DNA of 64,000 nucleotides, taken from the NCBI RefSeq assembly GCF_022539315.1, contig NC_066333.1, forward strand, positions 6,457,501 to 6,521,500. The letters are read 5' to 3'. A program made the translations under genes and the position numbers. A model generated the notes under the pieces. That model was not told the DNA's origin, did not search any database, and was given only the letters and a program-made list of their open reading frames with translations. Shown piece after piece: positions 61,727 through 64,000 of the stretch. The number at the start of each line of letters is the position of its first letter. Position 1 is the stretch's first letter. Source of the DNA: Serinus canaria. Its lineage: Eukaryota; Chordata; Aves; Passeriformes; Fringillidae.

Positions 61727-64000
61727 GTGAGTACCCCGCAGTGCTGGTGCCTCTGAGGACATTGTCCTCCTGCTGCTGGCAAAACAGGTTTGGAGTCTTT
61801 AGGTTTTACACTGAAGTGTCATGTGTCTCAGCAGCATTGTCTTCTATGCTTAGAGGAAAGTCTGACTTTATAAGTGTTGGGTTTCCTTTGAACTGTATCA
61901 GCTTTAAACCTGTCAGCTCATCCTATCATGGGTAATGTTTCTGCAAACTGGGTAAGTTTGGAGCAGTCATAGCAGACTGTGTGAAATTCAGGTTAGGATG
62001 TGCCACATAGGAGTAACAGCTCATGAGTGTTCCCATGGTTCACTGTCAAGACAAAGTACAGTAAATGTACTTATGAAAACTGCACTTTGCTTTCCTTGGT
62101 TCTTCCTGAAGTTTCAATAACAGAAGCTACTTTGAGAAAATTTCTGTGTATATTCTTACAGAAGAACCAAAATGCAGAGCAGAACAAGGCACGGGTGAGA
62201 TGTTGCAGAGTACCTTGGTTTTATAAAGACAGTTTCTGTTCAAATGGGCACTTACTGGCTGTATGTGCAGTCAGCATTTCTAACCCCAGTCTGCTTTGTT
62301 CCCTGCTTTTCTGCACAGCCTTGCCAACAGCTGTGGGGAGCCAGTGCTGGGCAGGAGCAGCTGGGGGATTCACACACAGGGAGCTAATTAAACCAGCCCT
62401 CCTGACAGAGGAATGCCTGCTAAACCAAGCCTAAAGTGTCCTTAAGCTCTGCATGGGGATACCGAGCTCCTGAGGAAGCCAGAAGTTCTTTCCACTGCTA
62501 AAGACCAAAGAGATGTTGCTCTTGTTTAGGTGCAGCTCTTCAACAGAAAACTTTGGGCTTCCTCCTCCTGGCTGCTCCCATGAGGGCTGAGCCTTGCACC
62601 ACTAAAATGGCTTCACAGTTTCCTTTCCACTCCTGTTCTCTTGTGCTCTTTAACACCTTTGTTTACTTGTTTACAGTATCTCTTCCCAACAAGACAAAGC
62701 TTTTACCGAAGGGAAATTCAGTGCAGCACTCTGGAAGTCTGGGGAAGTGGCCTTGGCAGAGCCAAAGCTCTACCAGGATGATGAGAGGAATGTGTAGAGA
62801 CCCTTTCCTGGGGCTGCTAGTGTGTCTGCATCAGCTGGCTGACTTCCAAGGAAAACTCTGAGCAGTTGTCCTGTTAGAGCAGGTGAAAGCAGAGCCATTT
62901 GCTACTGCCCAGAGGCTTTAGGGCATACATGTGTCAGGCCCATATGCTGCTTATAAATCCTGTGGGTGACCTCTTAGCATCCTTGAGCAGTGATTTCCCT
63001 CCCCCAGCCTGTACACCCTCTCTGAGATACTCAGCACAGCATATGAAAAACTCCACCTGGCTGACAACCAAGAACAATGAAGCAGTATTGTTTTTAGGCA
63101 CAAAAAATAAAACTCGGCCAGATCCTAGACAAAACAGAATATTATGTGGAAATTAATTTGGTGCTAAGGTATTTTGCTGTCTGACAACAATTTTTAGTCT
63201 TCCAAAGAGGCCCATTTGCTGAAGATTAATTGTCACTGGGGTGGGCAGGTTGAGTGCTGGCCTGTGGAGTGCTGATGGAATAGAAAAGCAGGGGATGTTG
63301 GGAAGAGGGGCTTTTCTGCACACTCTTCTCCTCCCCAGCAGTGATGAAGTCCCACACTTGCACCAGGATTTGTCCCTTCACTGTCCAAATAAACTTCCTG
63401 CATTTCACAGTCACCTTGTGATAAGCTTGTGCTCAAACTGCATGGCAGTTCTTCTCACCTAAAGCTATAGTAAGTGATTTTTATTAGAGAAAACATTATC
63501 TGGAGAGCTTCCTCCAAACCTGAGCAAGCACAGACTTGCTGCTTCTAGTTAAGCTAGAAATGAGCATGTTTGGGGAAAAGCACCTGAATTCAACTTGTCT
63601 ACAAGTGCTAAAATATGACAACAGCATGGAAAGTGTATAAATCCAATGTCCAAACATCAGCAGGGTCTTTTTTTAATCCCAGCACCCAGGGAGTGTCCAT
63701 TGGCCATCTTTTGTTGTGCAAATAGGATGCAAAGGAGGGAAGGATCACGCCCAAAGGGTTCATGATATGTTGCACCTTTGAGCTGTTTATTTTAATAATA
63801 CAGCTGTACAATCTCAGCAGCATCTCAGAATAAAATATCAACTCCTTTCATTACCAGCAAGGGTTTCATCTTGCAATGTTTAATTCAACTATTGCTGTTC
63901 CCCCTGTAAATTGTCAGTTTAATTGCCTGGTCTTAAAATGAAAAGATTTTTGTGGCTTCAGGGCTTACCTATGGTTCCTGAATTGTATGTTATATCCAAC
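61727..64000 (+). other. EYA2: EYA2 intron 5, beginning (at least 2.27 kb)
   Basis: The intron starts with GTGAGT. The rest of the window was searched for a phase-1 exon beginning with the IKTE-type segment expected next in EYA2 and none was found. No repeats or RNA genes are recognised. Open frames of 85-135 codons here have no family resemblance. Confidence 0.75.

Noticed and set aside
63955..64000. Possible next EYA2 exon after GGCTTCAG
   Set aside because: Joined in the required phase it meets a TGA after six codons and does not show the IKTE-type sequence expected next.
1..64000. CRISPR arrays, operons, tRNA or rRNA genes
   Set aside because: None is present. The window is vertebrate DNA, and no cloverleaf with intact A and B boxes was seen apart from SINE relics.

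Overview
This window is vertebrate nuclear DNA, almost certainly from a bird. It contains the promoter region and first coding exons of one gene, EYA2 (EYA transcriptional coactivator and phosphatase 2), on the + strand. The bird call rests on a truncated CR1 LINE 3' end near 48.1 kb, sparse and mostly degraded repeats, and an LTR-like block near 52.7-53.2 kb that resembles endogenous-retrovirus LTRs I associate with songbird genomes. The songbird assignment is from memory and is less certain than the bird assignment.

Layout. 1-19.8 kb: no recognisable exons, only an old MIR-type SINE relic and low-complexity tracts; read as intergenic DNA upstream of EYA2. 19.83-20.73 kb: a strong CpG island with GC boxes, an NRF1-like site, a 15-bp x 4 minisatellite and a consensus splice donor at 20511/20512, taken as promoter and non-coding exon 1. 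20.5-57.2 kb: a very long first intron (about 36.7 kb if there is no other exon), AT-rich and poor in repeats over its first 14 kb, then holding MIR relics, one CR1 fragment, three perfect or near-perfect palindromes, an AT microsatellite and the LTR-like block. 57.2-61.7 kb: four coding exons whose reading phases chain without a break (109 coding nt, 45, 49 and 143 nt; 346 coding nt, 115 codons plus one base). 61.7-64 kb: the start of the next intron. The rest of the gene, including the C-terminal EYA phosphatase domain, lies beyond the right edge.

The four exons encode the N-terminal part of the transactivation region, which in this family cooperates with SIX and DACH proteins in the nucleus. 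No other protein-coding gene, tRNA, rRNA or CRISPR array can be supported. Most open reading frames in the window are chance frames, especially in the CpG island and in the simple repeats.

The most interesting observation is that the 45-nt coding exon begins with GTAAGT directly behind its acceptor AG. Splicing exon 2 to it recreates a perfect AAG|GTAAGT donor. It is therefore a candidate recursive-splice exon that could be removed in frame. I found no previously undescribed multi-gene system here.
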